A stretch of 37,184 nucleotides of DNA, from positions 1-37,184 of the forward strand of contig JAHILZ010000005.1 of the NCBI GenBank assembly GCA_018896765.1, written 5' to 3'. Source of the stretch: Patescibacteria group bacterium. GTDB taxonomy: Bacteria; Patescibacteriota; Minisyncoccia; JAHIHE01. The notes under the pieces are model-generated. The model was given only the letters and a program-made list of their open reading frames with translations, was not told where the DNA came from and ran no database searches. Shown here piece by piece: positions 7,734-15,509 of this stretch. A program made the translations under genes and the position numbers. Numbering within the stretch: position 1 is the first letter of the stretch; every line of letters begins with the position of its first letter.

Positions 7734-7820
7734 TTGATATTCGCGCTTTTTCGCTTCTATAAAATCATAGAAGCGGATTTACGCGGATATAAACGCGGAT
7801 TTACGCAATGCGAATATCAA
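7734..7820. repeat. Nested palindromic repeat in the 7681-7993 gap
   Basis: Outer arms TTGATATTCGC (7734-7744) and GCGAATATCAA (7810-7820) enclose an inner hairpin CGCTTCTAT/ATAGAAGCG (7752-7760, 7767-7775) and two direct copies of CGGATTTACGC. A near-palindromic CCCGAGTGCTCGAGA follows (about 7825-7840), then a fragment of the TCATTGCGAG family (about 7921-7932). I see no gene in this 313-bp gap. Confidence 0.75.
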
Positions 7821-7993
7821 CGCGTCCCGAGTGCTCGAGATCGCGAAATGAATTTCGTAATCCAAACTAATTTATTAAAAATTAAATTTTAACCAAATAA
7901 ATTAAGTCTCGCGGCGCTTCTGTCATTGCGAGTCCCGCATTAACGATAAATTATGGCAATGTTTCTTGTATGCCGCGTCAATGCTCGCATTTA

Positions 7994-8416
7994 TTATACC
8001 AGTTTTCGCTGTTTTGTCTCGCTGTCGAGGATTTTATTCACAAGAGCGTCCGCTTTTTTATTTTTTTCTCGAGGAATATAAGTAAATGTTATTTTTTCGA
8101 AATCAAATGTCAGATTCCAGATTTTAATGAAAAGCGGTATTATTTTTTCGTCTTTTATCCTATATTGATGATTAAGGTGCTTGACTGCCAGCTCAGAGTC
8201 AAGGAAGCACCTGACATTTTTGGCTTTTAGCGATTTAGCTTTTAGCAAGGCCATTATCAGCGCTTTGTATTCGGCTTCGTTGTTAGTAGCTTTGCCGATA
8301 AATTCGCCGTATTCGTATGTTTTGCCGTTGCTTGCGCAGAGCGCGACTCCAATAGCTGCCGGACCCGGATTGCCGCGGGAACCACCGTCGGAGTAAATTG
8401 TTAGGGTATCATTCAT
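7994..8416 (-). CDS. Ribonuclease HI-like protein
   Basis: A 140-residue RNase H fold. The N-terminal DGGSRGNPGPAA (D10), NNEAEYKAL (carboxylate at about 47-49), LDSE (D73) and KKADAL (D123) give the four acidic residues of the two-metal site. The lack of the basic protrusion of the E. coli enzyme and the PREKNKKADAL ending place it with the archaeal/Gram-positive-like type I branch. It should cut the RNA strand of RNA-DNA hybrids in the cytoplasm (primer and R-loop removal). RecJ lies upstream on the same strand after a 230-bp repeat-filled gap, so co-transcription is uncertain. Confidence 0.92.
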   Translation of the reverse strand: MNDTLTIYSDGGSRGNPGPAAIGVALCASNGKTYEYGEFIGKATNNEAEYKALIMALLKAKSLKAKNVRCFLDSELAVKHLNHQYRIKDEKIIPLFIKIWNLTFDFEKITFTYIPREKNKKADALVNKILDSETKQRKLV

Positions 8417-8448
8417 TGTTTTTTTAAATAATTATTTCGCAAAATTTA

Positions 8449-8635
8449 TTTTTAATAATAAGTGAAAAAATAATAATAGATTAAGTCTAAAGTCTAAATT
8501 TAAAATTTTAAATCAAGGATAAATTTCTAAATGAATAAAAAAATTAAAATTTTATCATTTAGGATTTCATTTAAAATTTAAAACTTAAAATTTAGCCTTA
8601 AATAATAAGTTTTTTACTTCTTATTTAGTATTTAG
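8449..8635. repeat. AT-rich imperfect palindrome
   Basis: This gap between the RNase HI and RecJ genes is almost wholly A/T. It forms an imperfect long inverted repeat: AATAATAAGTGAAAAAA-like sequence on the left, TTAAATAATAAG and TTTTTTACTTCTTATTT on the right, and TTTAAAATTTTAAAT units between. It has no coding potential and is one of several large palindromes in gaps of this genome. Confidence 0.6.
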
Positions 8636-8644
8636 AATACATAT

Positions 8645-10405
8645 TCATTTTCCCACTATTTTCATATCCACTATCTTAAACTCCAAATTGCGGTGCCCAT
8701 TCCATTGATTAGCGGTTAGAGTAAAAACAATATCGATTAAGCTTCCCAGTTTTAATTTATTCGACCATTCGCCGAAATTAAATCCGATGGCATGAAATTT
8801 TTTCCCTTTTTCCAGAGAAGATTCCATGCTAAGCTTGAGGTGTTTTTCGCCGTTTCCCACCGCGCGCATTTCGATTACATTCATATTGCGAAGGAGAAAT
8901 AGGGGCTCCGGATTCGCTTCGCCGTATGGAGCAATTTTTTCAACTTGTTCAAAAAATGCCCAATCTATATTTTTTATTTCAATTTCAGCATCAATCTCAA
9001 TGCTTGGGGAAAGTTCCTCGCTTTTGATTTCGCTCGCGGCAATATTCGCTATTTCTTTTTTTAGTTTTTCAAGATTTTTATTTTCTACTTTAAAACCGGC
9101 GGCTCCTTTATGCCCCCCAAATTCCAGAAGAAGCGGATGGCAGCGGTTGAGAGATTCAATTACATCAAAAGAAGGGATACTGCGGCACGAACCTCCGGAA
9201 AAATTTTCTCCTTTATTATATATAAAAACAGGCCTTGAATATTCGTCTGCCAATTTTCCCGCGATTAATCCCAGTATTCCGATCGGCCAAGCGCTGTCGC
9301 CTTCAAAAATGATTTTTTCCAGCGGGTTTTTTCCAATTCGTTCGCGGATTTGCTTTATGATTTTTTCGGTTATGCTTTGGCGCTGAGCGTTGAGTATTTC
9401 CAGCGATGCCACCAGTCCTTGCGCTTCTTCGGCGGATTCGGTGATCAGCAGTTCAAAAGATGTATTAGCGTGGTCCATTCTTCCCGCGGCATTGATTCTT
9501 GGCGCGATTTGATACCCTATCGCATCGCTATCGATTTTGAATGTTTGCTCTTTCTGCGCGGAAGCGGATTTTGTTGTTTTGATCTTTTTAATTAATTCGG
9601 ACAATCCCAAATTTTTTGTTTTTCCCAAGACTATCAAACCGTAATTCAGCAAAGTCCTATTTTCGCCGAGGAGAGGCACGGAATCAGCCACCGTTCCTAC
9701 TGCCACAAGATCAAGCAGCCATTTTTCAAATGATACATTGGTTTTGATCTCGCTTGAATTTTGTTTGAGATTTTGACTGGAAAGAAGCGCCTGGGATAAT
9801 TTAAAAGCCACGCCCACCCCCGCTAAATTTTTAAAAGGGTATTTGTCGTCTTTCTGCTTAGGATTGATTATCGCCAGAGATTTCGGCAATTTGTCAGGAA
9901 CCCAATGATGGTCGGTAATAATCACATCCATTCCCAGCGAGTTGGCCAATTCAATTTCTTTCCGGCTGGCAACTCCGCAATCAACCGTAATGATCAAAGA
10001 TACGCCGTTTTTTTTAATTTGCTCTATTGCTTCTTTGTTTAAGCCGTATCCTTCCTTGGCTCTGTCGGGAATATAAACCGACACATTCTTTGCTCCGAGG
10101 AATTTTAGCGTTTTTATGACTAAAACGGAAGATGTAACTCCGTCAGCGTCATAGTCTCCGTAAACTAAGACTTTTTCTTTTCTTTCTATCGCATTGAAAA
10201 TTCTCTCGACCGCTTTTTTCATTCCTTTCAGAAGATAAGGATCGTGGATGTCGTTTTTATAATCAGGGCTAAAAAACTCATCAATTGTTTCTTGGGAGGT
10301 CAACCCCCTGTTATAAAGCAGCTGCAGTATTAAGGAGGAATGTTCGGGAAAAGTTTCAGCAAATTTTTTATCAATCGCGGGCTTGATAATCCATTTTGTT
10401 TCCAT
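8645..10405 (-). CDS. recJ: Single-stranded-DNA exonuclease RecJ
   Basis: A 586-residue DHH/DHHA1 phosphoesterase, normal length for the family. The DHH domain has VYGDYDADG (D84, D86, D88), ITVDCG (about 141) and TDHHW (D165-H167), which bind two Mn ions. The DHHA1 domain carries FGGHKGAAGF (about residue 430), and the last 100 residues form the OB-like DNA-binding domain. RecJ degrades ssDNA 5' to 3' in recombination, mismatch and base-excision repair. A possible promoter overlaps the start: TAGAAT preceded by TG about 10 bases before the ATG would make a nearly leaderless transcript. It ends in TGA, showing that UGA is not reassigned. Confidence 0.95.
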   Translation of the reverse strand: METKWIIKPAIDKKFAETFPEHSSLILQLLYNRGLTSQETIDEFFSPDYKNDIHDPYLLKGMKKAVERIFNAIERKEKVLVYGDYDADGVTSSVLVIKTLKFLGAKNVSVYIPDRAKEGYGLNKEAIEQIKKNGVSLIITVDCGVASRKEIELANSLGMDVIITDHHWVPDKLPKSLAIINPKQKDDKYPFKNLAGVGVAFKLSQALLSSQNLKQNSSEIKTNVSFEKWLLDLVAVGTVADSVPLLGENRTLLNYGLIVLGKTKNLGLSELIKKIKTTKSASAQKEQTFKIDSDAIGYQIAPRINAAGRMDHANTSFELLITESAEEAQGLVASLEILNAQRQSITEKIIKQIRERIGKNPLEKIIFEGDSAWPIGILGLIAGKLADEYSRPVFIYNKGENFSGGSCRSIPSFDVIESLNRCHPLLLEFGGHKGAAGFKVENKNLEKLKKEIANIAASEIKSEELSPSIEIDAEIEIKNIDWAFFEQVEKIAPYGEANPEPLFLLRNMNVIEMRAVGNGEKHLKLSMESSLEKGKKFHAIGFNFGEWSNKLKLGSLIDIVFTLTANQWNGHRNLEFKIVDMKIVGK

Positions 10406-10452
10406 AAAATCATTCTAGCATATTAACATACTAGCATTTTAACAAGAACTGA

Positions 10453-11088
10453 TTAAATTATTTTATTTTCAATCAAATAATCTTTTACAATCTCAAAAAT
10501 TTTTTCGTGGCCTTTGGAATTCGGATGCACGCCGTCTTCAAGCAAATTTTTACAATTTTCTTTTTTGAGTTTTTCGAAAATTTCAATAAAGGCGATTTTG
10601 TTTTCAGCGCAAACGGATTTTATAATCTTGTCATATCTTTTGATATATTCATTTTTATATGATACTTCCGGCAGCCACGGTATTGGGTCAACCTTAGATT
10701 CATCGATTGGCAATAATCCGGTAAAAATAATATTTATAGAAAATTCTTTTGCTAAATTAATCAATTTTAAAATGTTATTTGTGAAATTTTGCGGCGGAAT
10801 CCGCAGCGACTTAATATTATTATTAAATTCTGAATCGTTGGAGCCGATAGAAAAAATGATTATGGATTTTTTATCTTCTTTTAGTCGCTGCTTTGCCTCG
10901 AATTCAAATCTTTCCAGCAAATCTTCGGTTGTATCGCCCGACACGCCCAAATTGTAAACATAGTATTCAAAATTTTTTTCGCTTAAGTTTTTCTCGTCAA
11001 TAAAATTGCTTAATCTTGTTACCCACCCTCCCCGCTTATCCCATTTTCCATAAGCGATGCTATCTCCGAAAATTAAAATTTGCGACAT
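10453..11088 (-). CDS. SGNH/GDSL-type hydrolase
   Basis: A 211-residue protein with all four SGNH blocks: block I IFGDSIAYG (nucleophile S10), block II with GVSGDT (oxyanion Gly), block III IGSNDS (Asn), and block V DGVHPNSKGH (catalytic Asp and His). There is no signal peptide, so it acts in the cytoplasm. The family covers lipases, thioesterases and carbohydrate acetylesterases, so the substrate is open. It is immediately upstream of RecJ on the same strand with a 47-bp gap. The ATG at 11088 gives the full block I. Confidence 0.88.
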   Translation of the reverse strand: MSQILIFGDSIAYGKWDKRGGWVTRLSNFIDEKNLSEKNFEYYVYNLGVSGDTTEDLLERFEFEAKQRLKEDKKSIIIFSIGSNDSEFNNNIKSLRIPPQNFTNNILKLINLAKEFSINIIFTGLLPIDESKVDPIPWLPEVSYKNEYIKRYDKIIKSVCAENKIAFIEIFEKLKKENCKNLLEDGVHPNSKGHEKIFEIVKDYLIENKII

Positions 11089-11180
11089 AATTGCGAAAAT
11101 TACAAATTACAAAATCCAAATGTCAATTCAATGTTAAAATCTTAAAATAACTAAACATCAAGAAACAAATACAGGTGAAT

Positions 11181-11358
11181 AATAATCAATAACCAATTAA
11201 GATTTATAATTAAGCCCTAATGCCCAAACCCCAATTCCCAACCAAACCATAAGCCCCAAATCCCAATATTGGATTATCAGGCTTGGGATTTTGAGGTTTG
11301 GGATTTGGTTGGTCATTGGTCATTAAGATTTGGGATTTAATTTGATTATTGACCTAAC
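11181..11358. repeat. Large imperfect palindrome in the 11089-11438 gap
   Basis: The left arm has CCCAAACCCCAATTCCCAAC and the right arm GGTTTGGGATTTGGTTGG, with outer AATCAATAACCAATTAAG opposite TTAATTTGATTATTGAC. The whole 350-bp gap consists of such repeats plus a CCCGAGTGCTCGGGA palindrome at about 11378-11392. No gene is seen. Confidence 0.7.
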
Positions 11359-11438
11359 TTTGTCATTTGAATTTTGTCCCGAGTGCTCGGGATTGATTTA
11401 GCATTTGGAATTTGGATTTTGAAATTGCTGTCAATGGT

Positions 11439-12368
11439 TTATTTATTAGTCGCTTCAACTTTATTTTTTAATTTTTTCCATTCTTCATCAGCTTGTTTTT
11501 GTATCCGCTCAATAATTGATTGGTTTTCAGGCAATAATAAGTGTTTGAATCTGACTTGCGATTTAATCCAATCGCCTACCGGCAAAAACTTGGCTGGCGT
11601 GTAATTTATTTTGTATTTGCCATTTTCAATTTCATAAAGCGGCCAAAGCCCTGTTTCCACAGCTAGGCGGGCTATTTTAATCGTTAGATTCGGCGGGAAA
11701 CCCCAAAATAATTGGCAAGGACTTAAAATATTTATAAACGATGGACCTTCAGCGGCCATCGCTTTCTGAATTTTCGATGCGACATCAGTCCAAAGATGGA
11801 TTGAAGTCTGCGCCGCGAATGGAATATCGTGGGCCGCGACAATTTCAGTTAAGTTTTTTCGCTTTTGTTTTTTGCCGAAACTAATTTTTCCCGGAGGAGT
11901 CGTGGTAGTGGCGGCTCCTGTTGGCGTGGCTCCGGATCTTTGGTCCCCCGTATTCGCGTATGCTTCGTTATTGTAGCAGACATAAAGAAATTTATGGCCA
12001 CGCTCCAGCGCCCCGGACAAGCTTTGCAGTCCGATATCATAGCTTGATCCATCTCCGCCGAAAACCACGAATTTTATTTCTCGGCTGATTTTTCCTTGGC
12101 GCTTCAAAACATTGTATGCTTCCACTATTCCGCTAGCGGTTGCGGCGGCATTTTCAAAAGCGCTGTGAATCCATGGAATATTCCAGGCGGAATAAGGATA
12201 GACCGAAGTTGAAACTTCCAAGCATCCTGTCGCGTTGATAGCGATGACTGGCTCTTTTATATTGGCTAATATTTGCCGAACGCAAATTGGCGCTCCGCAT
12301 CCGGAGCACAAGCGATGTCCGCCGGTTAATCTTTCAGGAGCTTTCGCGAGATCGTAGATAGTAGTCAT
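11439..12368 (-). CDS. porB: 2-oxoacid (pyruvate-type):ferredoxin oxidoreductase, beta subunit
   Basis: A 309-residue thiamine-diphosphate-binding subunit. CSGCG (C21, C24) and the later Cys at about 49 (ATGC) and 219 (SPCQ) are the [4Fe-4S] ligands of PorB. GGDGSSYDIG (about 105-113) with NNEAYANTG (134-141) is the ThDP motif, followed by the family-typical QRSGATPTGAATT. Together with alpha, gamma and delta subunits it converts pyruvate plus CoA to acetyl-CoA, CO2 and reduced ferredoxin. None of those partners is adjacent; neighbours are an SGNH hydrolase and YraN. The 3' end lies inside repeat-rich DNA. 'Pyruvate' is the likeliest substrate but is not proven by sequence. Confidence 0.9.
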   Translation of the reverse strand: MTTIYDLAKAPERLTGGHRLCSGCGAPICVRQILANIKEPVIAINATGCLEVSTSVYPYSAWNIPWIHSAFENAAATASGIVEAYNVLKRQGKISREIKFVVFGGDGSSYDIGLQSLSGALERGHKFLYVCYNNEAYANTGDQRSGATPTGAATTTTPPGKISFGKKQKRKNLTEIVAAHDIPFAAQTSIHLWTDVASKIQKAMAAEGPSFINILSPCQLFWGFPPNLTIKIARLAVETGLWPLYEIENGKYKINYTPAKFLPVGDWIKSQVRFKHLLLPENQSIIERIQKQADEEWKKLKNKVEATNK

Positions 12369-12374
12369 AGAAAA

Positions 12375-12470
12375 AAGTTGAAAATTAAAAGTGCAAAATT
12401 AAAAGTGTATGTGTTTCGCTTTGAGCGAAACTCCAAAATTTTTAACTTTTCATTTTTAACTTTTAACTAT
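12375..12470. repeat. Hairpin with AAGTTAAAA-type arms
   Basis: The core hairpin GTTTCGCT-TTG-AGCGAAAC (12413-12431) is flanked by arms built of AAAATTAAAAGTG on the left and ACTTTTAACTTTT on the right. Similar arms recur at about 17141-17230, 17770-17800, 24386-24436 and 26860-26890, and inside the cca gene at 25413-25450. Confidence 0.7.
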
Positions 12471-12542
12471 TTATATTATACCATTTATTCTATGGTAAGC
12501 CAAATGTAAAAGGCGCGTAAAAGGCGGAATATTGGCTATCAG

Positions 12543-12926
12543 CTACATTTCTATCGCATTCTTCAGATGGCGGATTGTTGCTTTGCGCGTAGTTTTATCA
12601 ATTTCAATCGCTATAACATCAATTCTCCACGAAGTATCATCGAAGCATTTATTTTCATAGAGAAATGTTTGGGCGGTTTTAATAATCTTTTTTTGCTTGG
12701 AAAAATTGACTGAATCTTCCGGAAGAAACGCGGAAGGAATATTATTGGTTTCGCGCGTTTTTATTTCAACAAATACCAGCTCTTTTTCTTGTGATTCGAC
12801 TATTAAATCTATTTCTCCCCACCTTTTTGAGTAGTTTTGGTCAATTATTGCGTACCCATGTTTTTCTAGGTATTTTTTTGCTATTTTTTCGCCTAAATCT
12901 CCAAATTGACGTTTTTGAGTAATCAT
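12543..12926 (-). CDS. yraN: YraN/UPF0102 family endonuclease-like protein
   Basis: A 127-residue protein with the restriction-endonuclease-like core: GEKIAKKYLEKHGY near the start, WGEIDLIV (D about 40) and VFVEIKTR (E54-x-K56). Members are predicted Holliday-junction-resolvase-like nucleases, often beside RNase HII and rRNA-processing genes; the biological role is unsettled. The ATG lies 8 nt downstream of a TATAAT box, so the transcript is predicted to be leaderless or nearly so. Confidence 0.9.
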   Translation of the reverse strand: MITQKRQFGDLGEKIAKKYLEKHGYAIIDQNYSKRWGEIDLIVESQEKELVFVEIKTRETNNIPSAFLPEDSVNFSKQKKIIKTAQTFLYENKCFDDTSWRIDVIAIEIDKTTRKATIRHLKNAIEM

Positions 12927-12934
12927 ATTTGTAT

Positions 12935-12963
12935 ATTATACAATAAATTGACAAATAAATCAA
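12935..12963 (-). promoter_or_regulatory. Promoter of yraN
   Basis: Minus-strand TTGATT (12958-12963), a 17-bp spacer and consensus TATAAT (12935-12940). The start codon begins at 12926, leaving almost no room for a leader. Confidence 0.6.
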
Positions 12964-12989
12964 ATTATGTTTTTGTTTAGTGCTTATTA

Positions 12990-13018
12990 TTGACAAATAT
13001 GATATAATATTGTATAAT
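12990..13018 (+). promoter_or_regulatory. Perfect consensus sigma-70 promoter facing the repeat array
   Basis: TTGACA (12990-12995), exactly 17 bp, TATAAT (13013-13018). It reads rightward into 13025-13400, which holds two parS-like palindromes and no convincing gene. The rest of the 12927-13407 gap carries the first copy of the 135-bp repeat and a degenerate parS-like remnant at about 13276-13290. Confidence 0.6.
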
Positions 13019-13075
13019 ATTTGCCGTACTTTAATATTGTTAATAAAATGTGTAAAAATAAAGCCCTTTTTGCTA

Positions 13076-13210
13076 AAATTGCTTCATCCGCCTTGGCTTG
13101 CGCTAAAACTGTTCTACGCTTGTCCGCCACTTGTAAAATTGTTTCACGTGAAACAATTTCAACCGCGCGATCTCTGTTCCAAATTGTTTCACGTGAAACA
13201 ATTTGGTTTT
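13076..13210. repeat. 135-bp exact direct repeat, intergenic copy
   Basis: Identical over its full length to 13650-13784 at a spacing of 574 bp. It contains two parS-like palindromes (13140-13155 and 13185-13200). Confidence 0.95.
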
Positions 13211-14467
13211 CGTGGTTTGTTTTGCGTTTAATAGCGAGCATGCTTACTTTTTGCTTTAGAATAAACAACGATAGGATTGTCTCAAGAAACCCATAAGTGC
13301 TTTAGGCAAAGTTTTTAATTTATCGTTAAGGAATTTCAATATTTCCGCGCTTTTCCGCGTTAAGTCCGCGAAATTAGCGCCGAAGGCCTAATTTACATTA
13401 TGCTCAATTATCGCTTAATAGAAGCTATTGCGCCCAATACTATCCAAAACACCAATTGTCCTTGCTGAAGAGTCCAAAAGTAGTGATCAAACAATCCGAT
13501 AAACAAAAATCCGGCTAAAATGGATGTTAAGCCCATTTGCAGTAAAAGCAGCCTGCTATCAACTGTCGAGCCTGAAATTGTTTCACGTGAAACAATTTCA
13601 GGATTGCAATCTCTGTCTCTAATTGCTTCACCCTGCCGCGCTCCGGTTGAAATTGCTTCATCCGCCTTGGCTTGCGCTAAAACTGTTCTACGCTTGTCCG
13701 CCACTTGTAAAATTGTTTCACGTGAAACAATTTCAACCGCGCGATCTCTGTTCCAAATTGTTTCACGTGAAACAATTTGGTTTTTATTGCTAAGACATTG
13801 CCTTTTTAACACTAAAAATATAAAAAGGAGCAATAATGCAAGTCCTATTATCCCTAATTCGCAGGCAACCAATAAGTAAATATTGTGCGCGGGTTGAAAT
13901 TGCCACCATTCCAAAGGCGTGGCGGTAAATTCTTGCATCTGTAAAGTAAAATTTTTACCGCCAATTCCAGTCAATGGATATTTTTTAATTATATTGATAG
14001 CGATATCATTATATAAAATTCGATAATCAATCGATTGTTGGTATGTATTTTCAACGATATTAGCCCGATTGCCAATTTGCTTCCAATTAGAACAGGAAAT
14101 CAATAATAATGCAATAATTAAGCTAAAAATAAGAATAATGGTTGTTTTTCTGGTAATAAAAGTGATAAATTGTTTCACCCTCCGTCGCTCGTTACAAATT
14201 GTTTCACGTGAAACAATTGTGGAAATTTGCTTTAAATTAAAGAATTTTTTCAAAAAATATGCATGCTTCGAAGGGCAGGCGCCTGTCGTCCGTAGCTTTA
14301 GCGCTGGATGGTAAAACAATTTTGACTTAATTACCAAAAAGGTAAAAATAAAAAATATTAATATTGAGATTAGCCATGAAGTTCTTGAAAAAGTTAAAAT
14401 AAAGGCTGTTAGATGGGCAATTATTCCGATTATAAGGAAAATATATAAAATTGTTTCACGTGAAACA
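13140..14467. other. Array of seven parS-like palindromes
   Basis: The 16-mer TGTTTCACGTGAAACA occurs without mismatch at 13140-13155, 13185-13200, 13579-13594, 13714-13729, 13759-13774, 14200-14215 and 14452-14467. Each lies in a longer AATTGTTTCACGTGAAACAATT palindrome core. This is the established consensus bound by the chromosome-partition protein ParB/Spo0J, whose sites cluster near replication origins. Two copies are intergenic and five lie within the 13408-15288 gene. Half-sites occur at about 14170 (TGTTTCAC) and 13653 (diverged). No parA, parB, dnaA or dnaN is in the window. A dispersed repeat that merely resembles parS remains possible. Confidence 0.7.
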
Positions 14468-15288
14468 ATTTGCTTATTATGTTTTAAATCAGCCATTTTT
14501 TTGGCTGTTAAAGCATTGAAGGGCATGCGTGAAGTAATTTTATATATTTTTAATGTTTTATATGATAGCAAGAGCCATACCCCACAAAAAATACTTAATA
14601 TAAGAAATCCGGAAAAAACATTCGGATGAGGAAAAGTTCCATACGCTCGGATTATTCTTTCGCCGTCAACAACAATTTTGGCGACATTAGGAATTTCCGG
14701 CGATAAAACAGATTCCATTAAAATTTTTAGTCCTAGTGATTTTTGCAGGTAATATTGTGTAACTCCGACAAGAGACTGGATCAGTCCGGAAATGAAAATT
14801 AGCGCAATAAATTTATTAAAACCGAACCATTGAAGACGAAAGCGAATATATAAAAAAAGCAATGCGAACTCCAGAACCTTAATTGACTGATAAAATGCGA
14901 TATTTTTATACTCGGACCAGAAAATACTAGCAAACGACCATGTAATTAATGTAATAAGTACAAAAGTAATGGGGATAATATGGGGAGAACTGTGAATAAG
15001 GCAGTTTTTTATACTGAAATTACTAATTTTTGTCAAATTAGTAGCTTTTTTAATAATGTTGACAAAAAATAGAAATAGTGTTGTAATTAAAAAAATGTCT
15101 GAAAGATAAAGGAATAAAGTAGTGTATTCATTGAAAGCTCCATTCAAATAGGTTTGGGGCGTGAGAAAAGTTGATCTAGTTTGAATTGGGATTGATAATA
15201 AAAATAGCGCGAAAAAAATCTTTTCGAGTTTTTTTAAATTTATTTTTTGCAGATGACTTTTAAATTTTTCTGTCAAAGCGTTGCTCAT
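13408..15288 (-). CDS. O-antigen ligase-like membrane protein with in-frame palindromic insertions
   Basis: A 626-residue polytopic membrane protein, longer than its relatives in this window (507 and 453). The ligase-family core is present: LTFSRTSW near residue 300, YPLTGIGGKNF near 450 and QPAHNIYLLVACELG near 475. The extra length is repeat DNA. The peptide IVSRETI, a translation of the parS-like palindrome, appears five times in the same register (about residues 274, 358, 505, 520 and 565). Residues 503-575 are almost entirely repeat-derived and sit between two membrane helices. Another element gives HPALKLRTTGACPSKHAYF near 330. All insertions keep the frame, so the gene is probably still functional. 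Upstream lies a bidirectional terminator (15329-15362). Confidence 0.85.
   Translation of the reverse strand: MSNALTEKFKSHLQKINLKKLEKIFFALFLLSIPIQTRSTFLTPQTYLNGAFNEYTTLFLYLSDIFLITTLFLFFVNIIKKATNLTKISNFSIKNCLIHSSPHIIPITFVLITLITWSFASIFWSEYKNIAFYQSIKVLEFALLFLYIRFRLQWFGFNKFIALIFISGLIQSLVGVTQYYLQKSLGLKILMESVLSPEIPNVAKIVVDGERIIRAYGTFPHPNVFSGFLILSIFCGVWLLLSYKTLKIYKITSRMPFNALTAKKMADLKHNKQIVSRETILYIFLIIGIIAHLTAFILTFSRTSWLISILIFFIFTFLVIKSKLFYHPALKLRTTGACPSKHAYFLKKFFNLKQISTIVSRETICNERRRVKQFITFITRKTTIILIFSLIIALLLISCSNWKQIGNRANIVENTYQQSIDYRILYNDIAINIIKKYPLTGIGGKNFTLQMQEFTATPLEWWQFQPAHNIYLLVACELGIIGLALLLLFIFLVLKRQCLSNKNQIVSRETIWNRDRAVEIVSRETILQVADKRRTVLAQAKADEAISTGARQGEAIRDRDCNPEIVSRETISGSTVDSRLLLLQMGLTSILAGFLFIGLFDHYFWTLQQGQLVFWIVLGAIASIKR
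13650..13784. repeat. 135-bp exact direct repeat, intragenic copy
   Basis: Exact copy of 13076-13210 lying inside the O-antigen-ligase-like gene. It encodes repeat-derived peptide including two IVSRETI units and the segment QVADKRRTVLAQAKADEAI. Confidence 0.95.
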
Positions 15289-15328
15289 ACCTTATATAAT
15301 AGCAGATTTTCGGGATTTTTAAAAATAA

Positions 15329-15362
15329 AAAATACCACTACGGCTATAGCGGTATTTTTTTT
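15329..15362. terminator. Bidirectional terminator
   Basis: An AATACC...GGTATT stem (15331-15336, 15351-15356) with further CT/AG pairing, preceded by an A-run and followed by eight T. It separates the 13408-15288 gene from the pseudogene region upstream of it. The adjoining 15363-15509 stretch holds no recognisable gene. Confidence 0.75.
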
Positions 15363-15509
15363 CTTGAGTATATTTACGATTTCGCTCGAAACTACTTCAT
15401 CAAAAATTCGTTGGAATTTTTAGCGTCGGCGGCTGCGACGAGGAAAAGGGGTCAGGGGAAAAGGAATCGTCGTAGCCACCTCCTCTTTTCGCTCGGCTCG
15501 CCTTAAATT

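Noticed and set aside
8826..9386. 186-codon plus-strand frame
   Set aside because: It lies antisense inside recJ, whose motifs are complete; the composition is that of a shadow frame.
13021..13296. 91-codon open frame over the intergenic parS-like repeats
   Set aside because: The product is a translation of repeat DNA (IVSRETI units) with no Shine-Dalgarno and a TTG start; overlapping frames on both strands are equally open because the DNA is palindromic.
13140..14467. CRISPR array
   Set aside because: The repeated unit is a short perfect palindrome at irregular spacing (45 to 471 bp), partly inside a gene, with no uniform spacers and no cas genes.
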